Below, piece after piece: positions 8,272-16,951 of a DNA stretch of 51,780 nt. The notes beneath the pieces were generated by a model. The model did no database searches, was not told the origin of the DNA, and was given only the letters and a program-made list of their open reading frames with translations. Both the position numbers and the translations under genes were made by a program. The stretch comes from Frankia sp. QA3 (GTDB lineage: Bacteria; Actinomycetota; Actinomycetes; Frankiales; Frankiaceae). The DNA lies in assembly GCF_000262465.1 (NCBI RefSeq), contig NZ_CM001489.1:177504-229283 (forward strand), in the 5' to 3' direction. Positions within the stretch are counted from its first letter, which is position 1. The number at the start of each line of letters is the position of its first letter.

Positions 8272-8331
8272 ATGCTCACGTGTTGTCGTTGGCTGGATCT
8301 CGCCCGTGGTCAGGCAGCGCTCTGTCGCTGA
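8272..8331 (+). CDS. Cys-containing leader peptide (putative cysteine attenuator)
   Basis: 19 aa: MLTCCRWLDLARGQAALCR. The layout (short basic peptide, W/H-x-D-L, then A-L-C-R at the end) matches the actinobacterial leader peptides found upstream of sulfur-assimilation genes, where Cys codons sense charged tRNA-Cys. Here two adjacent TGT codons near the start and a TGT just before the stop would stall ribosomes on Cys shortage. An in-frame ATG at 8251 is an alternative start. It ends 184 nt upstream of the first monooxygenase gene. The peptide is seen directly; attenuation is inferred from related leaders. Confidence 0.7.
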   Translation: MLTCCRWLDLARGQAALCR

Positions 8332-8342
8332 CCTGATCGGTC

Positions 8343-8358
8343 GCTGCGCCGCCGCAGC
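8343..8358 (+). promoter_or_regulatory. Small hairpin after the leader peptide
   Basis: GCTGCG (8343-8348) and CGCAGC (8353-8358) form a 6-bp stem with a 4-nt loop twelve bases after the leader stop codon. It may be part of the attenuation structure. No T-run follows, so Rho-dependent control is as plausible as intrinsic termination. Confidence 0.35.
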
Positions 8359-8515
8359 CAAAGCCGTCGCCCGTTCCAGCGACGCGATGTAGGTATCTCC
8401 CTTCCTTTCCCGCGTACTTCAGCGCGCCCATTGTGCCGGAACCGGAACCGGATTCGGCCCGACGGACGGCGCCGTCGTCGTGCGCTCTCCGCCCCCAGCC
8501 CGGGAAGGCTCCACC

Positions 8516-9940
8516 ATGTCTGTTCGCACGCTCAAACTGGGCGCCGTCCTCATCGGAGTCGGCGGTCCGGGGCAACACAACACGTGGCTGAGCCCCGAGA
8601 TCCCGGGTGACGCCAGCGTGGACGTCCGCTGGTACATCGCCCGCGCCCAGGAGGCGGAGGCCGCGAAGTTCGATCACGTCTTCATCGTCGACAGCCAGTT
8701 CATCACCGCGGACTCCCCGAACCACTACCTCAGCCGCCTGGAGCCGTTGACGCTGCTGTCCGCGATCGCCGTCCACACCCGCCACATCGGCCTGGTGGGG
8801 ACGATCACGACGTCCTACAACGAGCCCTTCAACGTCGCCCGCCGCCTCGCCTCGCTCGACCACATCAGCGGCGGCCGCGCCGGCTGGAACGTCGTGACCA
8901 GCGGCGACGCCGGCACGGCCGGCAACTACAGCCGAGACGAGCACTACGACTATCCGACCCGCTACGGGCGAGCGATCGAACACGTGCGAATTGCGCAGGG
9001 GCTGTGGGACTCCTACGAGGCGGACGCCTTCCCCCGCGACAAGGAGCGCGGCGTTTTCTTCGAACGTAGCCGCCAGCACGCGCTCAATCACACCGGTGAA
9101 TTCTTCTCCGTTGTCGGACCGCTGAACCTCGAGCGCACCCCCCAGGGCCAGCCGGTCATCTTCCAGGCGGGCGACTCGGAGGAAGGGCGTGACCTCGGCG
9201 CGAGCATCGCCGACGCGATCTTCACCCACGCGCCGACGCTCGAGCAGGCGCAGGCGTTCCGCACCGAGCTGCGGGCCCGGGCGGCCGCAAAGGGCCGCGA
9301 CCCGGAGAACCTGCTCATCGTCCCGGGAATCTCCCCCATCATCGCCGACACCGACGAGCAGGCCCGTGCCAAGGAGGACGCGATCCTCGGCGAGGGCAGC
9401 TTCGAACGGGCCCTGGCCGAGCTCGGGCGCCCCTTCGGCTGGCACGACTTCTCGCAGTACGACCTGGACGCGCCGTTCCCCGAGGTCGGAGACGTCGCCG
9501 AGCGCAGCTTCCGCACTCATGCGGACGCAATCACGAAGCTGGCGCAGGAGAACAACCTCACGCTGCGCCAGGTGGTCGAACACCAGCTGCAGGCCCGCCG
9601 CTCGCCCTTCGTCGGGTCGCCCCTGACCGTCGCGAACGAGATTCAGCGCTGGTTCGAAGGCGGTGGCTTCGACGGCGTCAACATCACCGTGAACGTGCCG
9701 AGTGAGTTCGCGCGCTTCACCGATCAGGTGCTGCCGATCCTGCGCGAACGAGGCGTCGTCCGCGCCGAATACGAGTCGACCACGCTGCGCGGCAATCTCG
9801 GCCTGCCGATTCCCGAGAACCGGTACACGGCGGCGCGACGCCGCCACGAGCAGTCCGTCGGCGACGCGGTGGGCGACAGCGCGGCGGTAGGCGACAGCGC
9901 GGCGGTGGCCGACAGCGCGGCCTCGGTGCTTGTCCCCTGA
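8516..9940 (+). CDS. NtaA/SnaA/DszA-family FMN-dependent monooxygenase
   Basis: 474 aa. The sequence shows GGPGQHNTWLSPEIPGDASVD, YLSRLEPLTLLSA, the LDHISGGRAGWNVVTS signature and GQPVIFQAGDSEEGR, all typical of the NtaA/DszA/DmoA group of two-component class C flavin monooxygenases that cleave C-S or C-N bonds using reduced FMN. No flavin reductase gene is seen nearby. Start ATG 8516 has GGGAAGG upstream. The C-terminus has a three-copy 18-bp repeat (VGDSAA). It is the first structural gene behind the Cys leader, which suggests sulfur release from an organosulfur compound. A paralogue is at 15594. Confidence 0.88.
   Translation: MSVRTLKLGAVLIGVGGPGQHNTWLSPEIPGDASVDVRWYIARAQEAEAAKFDHVFIVDSQFITADSPNHYLSRLEPLTLLSAIAVHTRHIGLVGTITTSYNEPFNVARRLASLDHISGGRAGWNVVTSGDAGTAGNYSRDEHYDYPTRYGRAIEHVRIAQGLWDSYEADAFPRDKERGVFFERSRQHALNHTGEFFSVVGPLNLERTPQGQPVIFQAGDSEEGRDLGASIADAIFTHAPTLEQAQAFRTELRARAAAKGRDPENLLIVPGISPIIADTDEQARAKEDAILGEGSFERALAELGRPFGWHDFSQYDLDAPFPEVGDVAERSFRTHADAITKLAQENNLTLRQVVEHQLQARRSPFVGSPLTVANEIQRWFEGGGFDGVNITVNVPSEFARFTDQVLPILRERGVVRAEYESTTLRGNLGLPIPENRYTAARRRHEQSVGDAVGDSAAVGDSAAVADSAASVLVP
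9870..9922 (+). repeat. 18-bp in-frame repeat in monooxygenase C-terminus
   Basis: About three copies of GGCGACAGCGCGGCGGTA-like units encode (V)GDSAA-type hexapeptides at the extreme C-terminus. They lie outside the conserved fold. Confidence 0.75.
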
Positions 9941-9998
9941 ATCGCAGCCCATTCCCGTCGAGATCCAAACGTCAAGATCCAGACAGAGAAAGAAGACG

Positions 9999-11567
9999 AT
10001 GACCTCCGCGCGACATCTGCCGTCCGCCCGCCGCACGAGACGCGGCGCCGTCCTCGGGGCCCTGGTGACCCTCACGGCCCTCGTCCTCAGTGCCTGCGGC
10101 TCCGGTTCCGGCGCCGGAACCGCGGCCGCCGGCGGCGGAGGCGGCGGTAAGTCGGCCACCCTGAAATGGGCCTCCTCCTTCTTCCCGACGCACTGGGATC
10201 CGGTGGTCTCGGGCAGTGGCGCCCAGTTCCGCATCCTCGCCCTGCCCTATGCGTCGCTGACGAGGACGGACGCGAAGGGCAACGCCGTCCCGGACCTGGC
10301 CGAGAGCTGGGCCTACAACGCCACCGGCGACGAGATCACGTTCCATCTGCGCCCGAAGCTGACGTTCAGCGACGGCACTCCGGTCAACGCCGCGGCGGTC
10401 AAGGACGCCATCGACCGGGCCAAGTCGCAGAAGAACTCGGCGCTGTTCGGCGACCTCACCTCGATCAAGTCGGTCACGACCGGCGGCGACCTGGACGTGG
10501 TCGTCCACCTCACCCAGGTCGACCACCAGATCCCCCTGCTGCTCGGTGAGCGCGTGCTGCAGATCGCCAGTCCCAAGGCCGCGGCGGACCCGGCGAAGCT
10601 CGACCAGAACCCGGTCGGCGCCGGACCGTTCGTCGTCACGCAGTTGATTCCGGGCACGAAGGTCCTGCTGAAGAAGAACCCGAACTACTGGGACGCCAAG
10701 AACATCCACATCGACAACGTGGAGCTGGTTTCGGCGCCCGACAAGGCCACGGTCGTCTCCGGCCTGCAGACGGGCGTCTACAACTTCGCCGACCTCGCCC
10801 CGAGCCAGGCGAAGGCCGCCAAGGCGGCCGGCCTCGACGTCTTCGTGCAGCCTGGCTTCAACGCCTCGAACATCAGCCTGAACATCAACAAGGCGCCGTT
10901 CGACAACCCCAAGGTCGTCGACGCGGTCCGCTATGCCACCAACCGGCAGGAGTTCGTCGACAAGCTCACCTTCGGGTACGGCAAGCCGACCAACCAGCCC
11001 TTCCCGCCCGGGTACATCGCCTACGACGAGAAGTCGGCGAACCTGTACCCGTACGACCCGGCGAAGGCGAAGCAGCTGCTCGAGCAGGCCGGCATCAAGC
11101 CGGGCCAGATCAAGCTGGACCTGGTCATCTCGAAGGAGGACCCGGCGGCGGAGATCGTGCAGTCGCAGCTCGCGGCGATCGGGATCACCGTCACCATCAA
11201 GATCAACAAGAACTGGGCGACGCCCTTCTTCGCCAAGGATCTGACGTTCTCGCTGTACGGCACGACCGGGCGTGACTCGGCCGTCCAGACGCTCACGGCG
11301 CACTTCGGCCCGGACGGTCCGCTGAACCTCAGCTCGCCCTACGAGCCGGAGGGCTTCGAGGCCGCGATCGCCAAGGTCCGCCAGACGCCGCTGGACGCGC
11401 CGGACTACCCGCAGATCCTGCAGGCGGCCACCCGCGTGGGCCTGCAGAGCAGGGCGCTCGTCTTCACCTACTCCAGCCCGAACCTGTTCGCCAAGAACAA
11501 GGCGATCTCCGCGCTGCCCGCCAACCCGGCCCACATCGACTGGACCGGCGTGACCATCGGCGACTGA
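9999..11567 (+). CDS. ABC transporter substrate-binding lipoprotein (family 5, Dpp/Opp type)
   Basis: 522 aa. A twin-Arg-containing basic N-terminus, a hydrophobic helix and the lipobox LSAC (near residue 33) mark an exported lipoprotein. A Gly/Ala linker follows, then the family 5 solute-binding domain with PDLAESW, TFHLRPKLTFSDGTPV, GAGPFV and NPNYWD. It would capture the substrate outside the membrane for the permeases encoded next. Start ATG 9999 follows AGAAAGAAG; the longer frame from 9930 overlaps the previous gene. The gap to the permease is 121 bp, the longest in the operon. Confidence 0.88.
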   Translation: MTSARHLPSARRTRRGAVLGALVTLTALVLSACGSGSGAGTAAAGGGGGGKSATLKWASSFFPTHWDPVVSGSGAQFRILALPYASLTRTDAKGNAVPDLAESWAYNATGDEITFHLRPKLTFSDGTPVNAAAVKDAIDRAKSQKNSALFGDLTSIKSVTTGGDLDVVVHLTQVDHQIPLLLGERVLQIASPKAAADPAKLDQNPVGAGPFVVTQLIPGTKVLLKKNPNYWDAKNIHIDNVELVSAPDKATVVSGLQTGVYNFADLAPSQAKAAKAAGLDVFVQPGFNASNISLNINKAPFDNPKVVDAVRYATNRQEFVDKLTFGYGKPTNQPFPPGYIAYDEKSANLYPYDPAKAKQLLEQAGIKPGQIKLDLVISKEDPAAEIVQSQLAAIGITVTIKINKNWATPFFAKDLTFSLYGTTGRDSAVQTLTAHFGPDGPLNLSSPYEPEGFEAAIAKVRQTPLDAPDYPQILQAATRVGLQSRALVFTYSSPNLFAKNKAISALPANPAHIDWTGVTIGD

Positions 11568-11688
11568 TCCGGCCCGCGCCGACCGCACCTGCGCCGACCC
11601 GCGGCGCCCACCCACGCCCACTCCATGCCCATCCACTCCCACCCGACGTCCATCCACGCCCAACCGGCCTGAAGAGAGGAGGCAACCC

Positions 11689-12723
11689 ATGGCGGTGAGC
11701 ACGGCTGACCACGCGGTCGTTGCCGACCCGGGCGCTGCGCTCGCCGCCGCCAGGGCGCGCCGCGCCGCCGGCCGCGTCCTGGTCACCCTCGCCCGTTCGG
11801 TCGCGATCTTCGTCCCGGTCTTCCTGGTGGCGACCTTCCTGACCTTCGCCCTGCGGGCGATCAGCGGCCTGAGCCCCGCCAGCATCCAGCTCGGGGAGAG
11901 CGCCACCCCGGACGCGGTCGCCCGCATCGAGCAGCAGTGGGGCCTGGACCGCCCGTTCCTCGCCCAGTACTGGAGCTGGTTCACCGACATCCTGCACGGC
12001 CAGCTCGGCGCGAGCTGGTCCAACGGCACGAACATCGCCGAGCTGATCAGCAACGGCCTGGCCATCAGCCTGTCGGTGGTGACGCTGGCGCTGATCATCG
12101 GCGTCGTCTTCGGTTTCGGGCTCGGCACCCTGGCGGCGGTGCGCCGCACCACCTGGATCGACCGGACGATCACGGGCTTCCTGACGATCTTCTCGGTGAT
12201 GCCGCCCTTCGTGGTCGGCATCGTCCTGGTGACGGTCTTCGCCGTCGGGCTCGGCTGGCTGCCGGCCGCGGGCTACGTGCCGGCGAGCGTGGGGACGTGG
12301 CCGTGGTTCACCCACATCCTGCTGCCCGCGCTGGCGCTCAGCCTCGACCCGATGGCCGACGTCGCCCGCCAGCTTCGCTCCGGCCTCATCGCCTCCTACC
12401 AGGAGAACTACGTGACCGGCGCGATCGTGCGGGGGCTCAGCCCGCGGCGGATCTTCTTCCGGCACGTGCTGCGCAACGGGGTGGGACCCGCCCTGAGCGT
12501 GCTGGGCTGGCGGTTCCCCACGCTCATCGGCGGCTCCGTGGTCACCGAGTGGATCTTCGGGCTGCAGGGCTTCGGCCGGTTCGCCAACGACTCCGCGCAG
12601 GCCGGTGACGTGCCGGCGGTCCAGGGCGTGCTGGTCGTGTCGATCGTGCTGGTCGTCACCTTCAACCTGATCGTCAACATCGTCCTGGGCCGGGTCACGC
12701 CGGCCTCGCAGCGGGGGGTGTGA
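11689..12723 (+). CDS. ABC transporter permease (DppB/OppB type)
   Basis: 344 aa with about six membrane helices. The EAA-like cytoplasmic loop is visible in ARQLRSGLIASYQENYVTGA and RGLSPRRIFFRHVLRNG, which are typical of DppB. GAGAGGAGG stands just upstream of the ATG. Its stop is one base before the ATG of the second permease, so the two are co-translated. The substrate is not predictable from sequence: family 5 importers carry peptides, nickel, glutathione or opines, and the context favours an organosulfur compound. Confidence 0.88.
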   Translation: MAVSTADHAVVADPGAALAAARARRAAGRVLVTLARSVAIFVPVFLVATFLTFALRAISGLSPASIQLGESATPDAVARIEQQWGLDRPFLAQYWSWFTDILHGQLGASWSNGTNIAELISNGLAISLSVVTLALIIGVVFGFGLGTLAAVRRTTWIDRTITGFLTIFSVMPPFVVGIVLVTVFAVGLGWLPAAGYVPASVGTWPWFTHILLPALALSLDPMADVARQLRSGLIASYQENYVTGAIVRGLSPRRIFFRHVLRNGVGPALSVLGWRFPTLIGGSVVTEWIFGLQGFGRFANDSAQAGDVPAVQGVLVVSIVLVVTFNLIVNIVLGRVTPASQRGV

Positions 12724-12724
12724 C

Positions 12725-13618
12725 ATGGTCCGCCGCGTCCTGGCGCTGCCGGCCGGCCGGCTCGCCGTCGGCATCCTGTCCGTGATCGTCCTGCTGGCGA
12801 TCCTCGGCCCGACCCTGGCTCCGCACGACCCGCTGGGGACGAGTGCGCTGACCCTGGCCGGCCCCTCCTGGGAGCACTGGCTCGGGACGGACTACCTCGG
12901 CCGGGACGTCTTCAGCCGGCTGCTCGCCGGGTCGCGCACCAGCGTGCTCGGCTCGGTCGAGGTCGCGCTGATCGCGCTGGTCGTCGGCGTCGTCCCGGGC
13001 ATCCTGTCGGTGTACTTCGGCCAGGTGTTCGAGTGGTTCACGCTGCGGATCGCCGACACGCTCATCGCACTGCCGTTCCTCATCTACGCCGTGGCCGTCA
13101 CCGCGCTGCTCGGCAACGGGATCCCGCAGGCGATGTTCACCGTCGGCGTGCTCGTCTCCCCGCTGTTCTACCGGGTCGCGCGGGCGTCGACGCTGGCGGT
13201 CGCCCGCTCGCAGTACGTCGAGGCGGCGCTGATCTCCGGCGCGTCGATCGGCTGGATCGCGCGCCGGCACGTGTGGGGGAAGGTGCTGCCGCCCGTAGCG
13301 GTGGCGCTGGCCCAGACCATCGGCATCGGCTTCGTCGTCGTCTCCAGCCTGAGCTTCCTCGGCATCGGGGTGCAGCCGCCGGCGCCGACCTGGGGTGGCC
13401 TGCTCGCCTCCGACCTCGGCTACCTGTCCTACCAGCCGTGGGCCCCGGCCGTCCCCGCCCTGCTGATCATGGCCACGGTGTGGGGCAGCAACCTGCTGGC
13501 CGACGCGATCCGTGACGTGTCCGGGGAGGCGGGGCGCGCGCTGCTCAACAGCCGCCGGGTGCGCGCCCGCCGCCTCGACCCAGCCGAACCGATCCCCGCC
13601 GGAGGTGTCGCCCCGTGA
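12725..13618 (+). CDS. ABC transporter permease (DppC/OppC type)
   Basis: 297 aa. It has a DppC-like N-terminus (LAPHDPLGTS, HWLGTDYLGRDVFSRLLAGSR) and the EAA loop (YVEAALISGASIGWIARRHVWGKVLP). It forms the permease heterodimer with the upstream protein. The stop TGA overlaps the GTG start of the first ATPase (GTGA at 13615-13618), indicating translational coupling. Confidence 0.88.
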   Translation: MVRRVLALPAGRLAVGILSVIVLLAILGPTLAPHDPLGTSALTLAGPSWEHWLGTDYLGRDVFSRLLAGSRTSVLGSVEVALIALVVGVVPGILSVYFGQVFEWFTLRIADTLIALPFLIYAVAVTALLGNGIPQAMFTVGVLVSPLFYRVARASTLAVARSQYVEAALISGASIGWIARRHVWGKVLPPVAVALAQTIGIGFVVVSSLSFLGIGVQPPAPTWGGLLASDLGYLSYQPWAPAVPALLIMATVWGSNLLADAIRDVSGEAGRALLNSRRVRARRLDPAEPIPAGGVAP

Positions 13619-14709
13619 CGAGAACCCGTTCCGATGGCACGGCCACCGCCACGGTGCCCGCGGCGCGCCCGGCGGACCCGCCCGCCGGGCAGCCGCCCGC
13701 CGTGCCCTCGCCCGCCGTTCCCTCGCCCGCCGTGCCCTCGCCCGCCGTGGCCCCGACCACCGCGGATCCGCAGTCCGCCGCGGCACCGCCGGCCGCGCAG
13801 GCCCCCGCGCTGACGGTCCGCGGCGTGCGGATCCGTGACGAGGTCAACGACCGCGAGATCGTGCACGGCGTCTCGTTCGAGCTCAGGCCCGGCCGGGCCG
13901 TCGGCATCGTGGGGGAGTCGGGCAGCGGCAAGACGCTGACCTGCCGGGCGATCCTCGGCATCCTGCCGGCGCACTTCGCCGTGTCCGCCGGCTCGATCGA
14001 GATCGCCGGGCGCGACATCGCCGGGCTGACGACCCCGCAGTGGACCGACCTGCGCGGGTCGACGATCAGCGCGGTGTTCCAGGACCCCGCCTCCTACCTC
14101 AACCCGTCCCTCAAGGTGGGGGTGCAGATCGCCGAGGTCATCCAGGTCAAGTCCGGGCTGCGGCGGCGGGCCGCGCGCCGCCGCGCGCTCGAGCTGCTGA
14201 CCGCGGTGCACCTGCGCGACCCCGAGCTCGTCTACGACCAGTACACCTTCGAGCTCTCCGGCGGGATGCTGCAGCGCGTCCTCATCGCCACCGCGATCGC
14301 CGCCGACCCGCAGGTGCTCATCGCCGACGAGGCGACCACCGCCCTGGACGTGACCGTGCAGGCCGAGATCCTCGACCTGCTCGCCGACCTGCGGGAGCGC
14401 AACGGGCTCGCCCTCGTCGTCGTGTCCCACGACCTCGCCGTCGTCGCGCAGGTCTGCGACGAGGTGCTGGTCATGCGCGAGGGTGAGGTCGTCGAGCACG
14501 GGCCGACCGCGGACGTGCTCTACCACCCGCGCCACGAGTACACCCGCCTGCTGATCGCCGAACACGAGCAGTACGGCCTGGACCGCTACCTGGCCGACTC
14601 CGACTCCACGACCGATCCCGATCCCGATCCCGACCCGGAAGCCGACCCCCATGCCGGCATCGGCCCGGTTGCCGGCGAGCAGCGCAAGGAGCTGGACGAT
14701 GTCCGCTGA
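13615..14709 (+). CDS. ABC transporter ATP-binding protein (DppD/OppD type)
   Basis: 364 aa. Walker A GESGSGKT, signature LSGGM, Walker B VLIADE and a switch His in VVSHDLAVV are all present, so it should hydrolyse ATP. The first ~60 residues are an unusual Pro/Ala extension with four PSPAV repeats, and the tail carries DPDPDP. Its GTG start overlaps the previous stop, with GGAGG upstream. The 3' end overlaps the second ATPase by 11 bp. Confidence 0.88.
   Translation: MTRTRSDGTATATVPAARPADPPAGQPPAVPSPAVPSPAVPSPAVAPTTADPQSAAAPPAAQAPALTVRGVRIRDEVNDREIVHGVSFELRPGRAVGIVGESGSGKTLTCRAILGILPAHFAVSAGSIEIAGRDIAGLTTPQWTDLRGSTISAVFQDPASYLNPSLKVGVQIAEVIQVKSGLRRRAARRRALELLTAVHLRDPELVYDQYTFELSGGMLQRVLIATAIAADPQVLIADEATTALDVTVQAEILDLLADLRERNGLALVVVSHDLAVVAQVCDEVLVMREGEVVEHGPTADVLYHPRHEYTRLLIAEHEQYGLDRYLADSDSTTDPDPDPDPEADPHAGIGPVAGEQRKELDDVR
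13681..13755 (+). repeat. 15-bp in-frame repeat (PSPAV)
   Basis: CCCTCGCCCGCCGTG-type units recur about four times in the 5' part of the ATPase gene and encode a Pro/Ala-rich linker before the conserved domain. Confidence 0.8.
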
Positions 14710-15532
14710 CGGCCGTCCGGTCCTGCAGGTCGCCGATCTCGAGGTCCACTACGGGCTGCGGCGGCGTCGGCGCCGGGTGCTGCACGGCGTCTCGCTGTCG
14801 GTGGCCCGCGGCGAGACCGTGGGCGTGATCGGCGAGACCGGCTCGGGCAAGTCGACCTTCGCCCGTGCGGTGCTCGGGCTGGTGCGGGCCTCCGGCGGCC
14901 GGATCCTCATCGACGGCGAGGACGTGTCCCGGTACTCCGCCCGGCAGTGGCGCGCGCTGCGTCGCCGCGGCGTCGTCCAGTACGTCTTCCAGGATCCGCT
15001 GCGCAGTCTCGACCCCGACCTGCCCATCGAGGAGTCGCTCATCGAGCCGCTGCTCGTGCAGGGCGTGGGTCGCAAGGAGGCGGTCGAGCGCGGTCGCGCC
15101 TACCTCGCGCGCGTCCGCCTGGACAGCGAGCTGTTCGGCCGCCTGCCCGGGGAGCTCTCCGGCGGCCAGCGCCAGCGCGTCGCGGTGGCGCGCGTCCTGG
15201 TCACCGAGCCCGCGCTGATCATCCTGGATGAGCCGGTGAGCGCGCTGGACTCCGCCAACCGCGTCGGAATCCTGGAGATCCTCAAGGAGCTGCGCGACGC
15301 CGGCGTCGCCCTGATCTTCATCTCGCACGACCTCGGCTCCGTCGCCGGCGTCGCCGACCGGATCGCGGTGCTCTACCAGGGCGAGTTCGTCGAGGTGGGG
15401 GACGCCCGCGCGGTCATCAGCAACCCCCGGCACCCCTACGCCCGGCTGCTCGTCGGTTCGGCGCCGACGCTGCGCTCCGCCGCCGCCAGCCGCGCCGAGC
15501 GCGACGCGCTGCGCGCCCTGCTGCACGCCTGA
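14699..15532 (+). CDS. ABC transporter ATP-binding protein (DppF/OppF type)
   Basis: 277 aa. Walker A GETGSGKS, Q-loop QYVFQDPLRSLDP, signature LSGGQ, Walker B LIILDEP and switch His in ISHDLGSV are intact. It completes the five-gene importer. Start ATG 14699 has AAGGAG upstream and overlaps the previous gene; an ATG at 14651 is less likely. At 277 aa it is short for DppF and lacks most of the C-terminal extension. Confidence 0.88.
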   Translation: MSADGRPVLQVADLEVHYGLRRRRRRVLHGVSLSVARGETVGVIGETGSGKSTFARAVLGLVRASGGRILIDGEDVSRYSARQWRALRRRGVVQYVFQDPLRSLDPDLPIEESLIEPLLVQGVGRKEAVERGRAYLARVRLDSELFGRLPGELSGGQRQRVAVARVLVTEPALIILDEPVSALDSANRVGILEILKELRDAGVALIFISHDLGSVAGVADRIAVLYQGEFVEVGDARAVISNPRHPYARLLVGSAPTLRSAAASRAERDALRALLHA

Positions 15533-15593
15533 ACCCGGTCCGGTCTGAACCCCCGATCAGGCCTGGACGTCACCCGTCGGAAGGGAACCGGAC

Positions 15594-16940
15594 ATGGCCC
15601 GCACGCTCCACCTTGCCCTGAGCGCCTACGGCGTCGGCGGCCCCGGCCAGCACGGCCTGTGGAAGGACCCGCGCGTCCCGAACAACGCCAGCGTCGACAT
15701 CAACTACTACATCCGCCAGGCGCAGACCGCCGAGCAGGCACTGTTCGACGCGTACTTCATCGTCGACAGCCAGTTCATCAACGCCGGCTACCCGGCGCAC
15801 TACCTCAGCCGGCTCGAACCGCTGACGCTGCTGTCGGCGGTCGCGACCCACACCCGCCACATCGGCCTGGTCGGCACGGCGAGCTCGACGTACAACTCGC
15901 CGTTCAACCTCGCCCGCCGGTTCGCCTCGCTGGATCACATCAGCGGCGGGCGCGCCGGCTGGAACGTCGTCACCAGCTTCGACACCGGCACCTCGCGCAA
16001 CTACGGGCTCGACGAGCACCTCGACTACGCCACCCGCTACGGCCGGGCGCTCGAGGCGGTCGAGGTCGTACGCGGGCTGTGGGACTCCTACGAGGAAGGC
16101 GCCTTCCCCGCCGACGTCGAACGCAACCTCTTCCTCGACCCGACGAAGCTGCACGCCCTCGACCACGTCGGCGAGCACTTCAAGGTCGCCGGGCCGCTCA
16201 ACCTCGACCGGTCGCCGCAGGGCCAGCCGGTGATCTTCCAGGCCGGCGTCTCCGAGGAGGGCCGCACCCTGGCCGCCCACGTCGCGGAGGGCATCTACGC
16301 CCCCGGGGGGACGCTGGCGGAATCGCAGGACTACTACGCCGACATCAAGCGGCGGGCCGCGGCGCTCGGGCGCGATCCGGACCACGTCGTCATCCTCGTC
16401 GGGGCCAGCCCCGTCGTCGCCGCCACCGACGCCGACGCGCACCGGCTCTCCCGCGACATCTTCGAGGCCGACAACGACTTCGACCGCAAGCTCGGCTTCC
16501 TCGGCCGCAGCTTCGGTGCCTACGACTTCAGCGGGCACGACCTCGACGCGCCGTTCCCCGACCTCGCGCACCTGGCCGAGAAGGGCGGGCGCACCCGCGG
16601 TTGGGAGATCATCCGGCAGGCCCGCGACGAGGGGCTCACCCTGCGGCAGGTCGTCGAGACGGTCACCGAGTACGCGCCGTCACCGTTCACCGGCGCGCCG
16701 GACACCGTCGTCGACGCGATCGAGCAGTGGTTCACCACCGGCGCGGCCGACGGCCTGAACCTCCGCTTCCGCACCCACGACGACCTCGAGCGCTTCGTCG
16801 CCGACGTCGTCCCGTCGCTGCAGAAGCGCGGCCTGTTCCGCACCGAGTACACCGGCGACACGCTGCGGGACAACCTGGGCCTGCCGATCCCGGTCAACCG
16901 CTACGCGCGTGAGCGCGAGACCGCGGCCGATCAGGCCTGA
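15594..16940 (+). CDS. NtaA/SnaA/DszA-family FMN-dependent monooxygenase (second copy)
   Basis: 448 aa, clearly paralogous to the protein at 8516: GGPGQHGLWKDPRVPNNASVD, YLSRLEPLTLLSA, LDHISGGRAGWNVVTS and GQPVIFQAG are conserved. It would use reduced FMN and O2 to cleave a C-S or C-N bond. Two distinct enzymes of this family in one operon resemble sequential oxidation steps, as DszC/DszA act in dibenzothiophene desulfurisation, though DszC itself belongs to another family. Start ATG 15594 has GGAAGGGA upstream; the next gene follows after 11 bp. Confidence 0.88.
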   Translation: MARTLHLALSAYGVGGPGQHGLWKDPRVPNNASVDINYYIRQAQTAEQALFDAYFIVDSQFINAGYPAHYLSRLEPLTLLSAVATHTRHIGLVGTASSTYNSPFNLARRFASLDHISGGRAGWNVVTSFDTGTSRNYGLDEHLDYATRYGRALEAVEVVRGLWDSYEEGAFPADVERNLFLDPTKLHALDHVGEHFKVAGPLNLDRSPQGQPVIFQAGVSEEGRTLAAHVAEGIYAPGGTLAESQDYYADIKRRAAALGRDPDHVVILVGASPVVAATDADAHRLSRDIFEADNDFDRKLGFLGRSFGAYDFSGHDLDAPFPDLAHLAEKGGRTRGWEIIRQARDEGLTLRQVVETVTEYAPSPFTGAPDTVVDAIEQWFTTGAADGLNLRFRTHDDLERFVADVVPSLQKRGLFRTEYTGDTLRDNLGLPIPVNRYARERETAADQA

Positions 16941-16951
16941 GGAGGACCACC

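Noticed and set aside
8205..8515. SAM-type riboswitch ahead of the sulfur-type operon
   Set aside because: No SAM-I, II or IV core motifs could be found; the Cys leader peptide explains control better.
8276..10234. 652-codon minus-strand open frame opposite the first monooxygenase
   Set aside because: No family motifs, low-complexity composition, and fully antisense to a well supported gene.
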